From: Chloroflexota bacterium
GTDB taxonomy: Bacteria > Chloroflexota > Chloroflexia > Chloroflexales > Chloroflexaceae
DNA: 32,525 nt
Reading direction: 5' to 3'
Assembly: GCA_030550625.1 (NCBI GenBank)
Contig: JAUQOZ010000132.1
Location: 1 to 32,525 of the forward strand
The notes beneath the pieces were generated by a model. The model was not told the DNA's origin. It was given only the letters and a program-made list of their open reading frames with translations, and did not search any database. This document shows, piece by piece, positions 32,116-32,525 of the stretch (position 1 is the first letter of the stretch; the number at the start of each line of letters is the position of its first letter). The translations under genes were made by a program, and so were the position numbers.

Positions 32116-32525
32116 ACAGTTTGAAGCATTGCGCCGGCGCTACGCCTCGCAAATTGGCGAACGGGTCGAGGCGATTGCGGCGGCTTGGCGCCAGCTCGAG
32201 CAGAGCCAATGGGACAAGACGGTTGGAATGGAGACCCGCCAACTTGCCCACAAACTGGCCGGCTCGGCGGCAATGTTCGGTTTTGCCGATTTGGGTGCGG
32301 TTGCCCGCGAGATTGACATCGGCCTGAAAGAGTGGCTCGAACATGACCAACCCCTCGACGCCGCGGCTCGCCACGCTTTGGCCCAGCAGATGATGCTGTT
32401 GCAGCGGATGGTGAAGGAAGGGAAAGTTACGACTGTCTTGCCGGAATCGGCATCTGAACCACCGCTAGCGTCAGCGATGCCAACACCCGCCGTTCAACCA
32501 TCTGAGCCATCGCCGCCACCGGCGA
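32096..32525 (+). CDS. Hpt-domain phosphotransfer protein, cut by window end
   Basis: This gene is absent from the ORF track because it has no stop inside the window. From ATG 32096 an open frame of 143 codons reaches the right edge. Residues about 5-110 form a histidine phosphotransfer domain: MKPDPAEQFEALRRRY, then QLAHKLAGSAAMFGF with the phospho-acceptor His and the Hpt-typical xHxLKGxA-like spacing, then two more helices. From about residue 118 a Pro/Ser/Ala-rich linker begins, so another domain probably follows outside the window. It overlaps the response regulator gene by 20 bases in another frame. The frame 32121-32327 in the track is a shadow of it. Confidence 0.85.
   Translation, partial: MKPDPAEQFEALRRRYASQIGERVEAIAAAWRQLEQSQWDKTVGMETRQLAHKLAGSAAMFGFADLGAVAREIDIGLKEWLEHDQPLDAAARHALAQQMMLLQRMVKEGKVTTVLPESASEPPLASAMPTPAVQPSEPSPPPA

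Noticed and set aside
32121-32327. 68-codon ORF at the right edge
   Set aside because: It overlaps the Hpt gene in another frame; the Hpt frame has the conserved phosphotransfer motif and stays open to the window end.

Overview
The window is a dense, GC-rich bacterial segment (about 60% GC by eye) carrying 24 complete genes and one gene cut by the right edge. The codon habits, the widespread GCCGGC-rich spelling and the gene content suggest a Chloroflexota-like bacterium, possibly Chloroflexales. That is inference from style; there is no rRNA or other phylogenetic marker to prove it.

Region 1 (about 1-19750, all + strand) is an exopolysaccharide or cell-surface glycan locus. In order it holds: a hexapeptide-repeat acyltransferase, a WecB-type UDP-GlcNAc 2-epimerase, a terminator, a second hexapeptide acyltransferase, a membrane-anchored GT2 glycosyltransferase, a small unknown membrane protein that overlaps a cobalamin-binding radical SAM enzyme, a 604-base repeat-filled gap, two multi-pass GT39-like membrane proteins, two GT4 glycosyltransferases, an AT-rich gap, a soluble GT2 enzyme, an EamA/SMR-type small membrane carrier, a SIS-domain sugar isomerase, a DegT-type aminotransferase, an FAD-dependent amine-oxidase-like oxidoreductase, a polyprenyl-phosphate sugar-phosphotransferase and a Gfo/Idh/MocA sugar dehydrogenase. 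Together these could make modified (amino, acetylated) sugars, load the first sugar onto undecaprenyl phosphate and extend it on both faces of the membrane. No Wzx flippase, Wzy polymerase or export/chain-length protein is visible, so those would lie outside the window.

Region 2 (about 19790-26395, - strand) reads from right to left: a membrane sensor with GAF, PAS and HD-GYP domains (predicted c-di-GMP phosphodiesterase), a tandem-domain PPK2 polyphosphate kinase whose start overlaps the sensor's stop, a small membrane protein, and an AMP-forming acyl-CoA ligase. A strong bidirectional hairpin separates this unit from the convergent glycan locus.

Region 3 (26626 to the end, + strand) diverges from region 2 across a 230-base regulatory gap with two palindromes. 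It encodes a phosphorelay: a soluble GAF histidine kinase, a 1210-residue membrane hybrid kinase with four PAS and two receiver domains, a single-domain response regulator, and an Hpt-domain protein that overlaps the regulator, runs off the window and is missing from the supplied ORF track.

The least explained parts are the membrane protein plus B12-radical SAM pair inside the glycan locus, the FAD oxidoreductase there, and the HD-GYP/PPK2 gene fusion-by-overlap next to a divergent phosphorelay.
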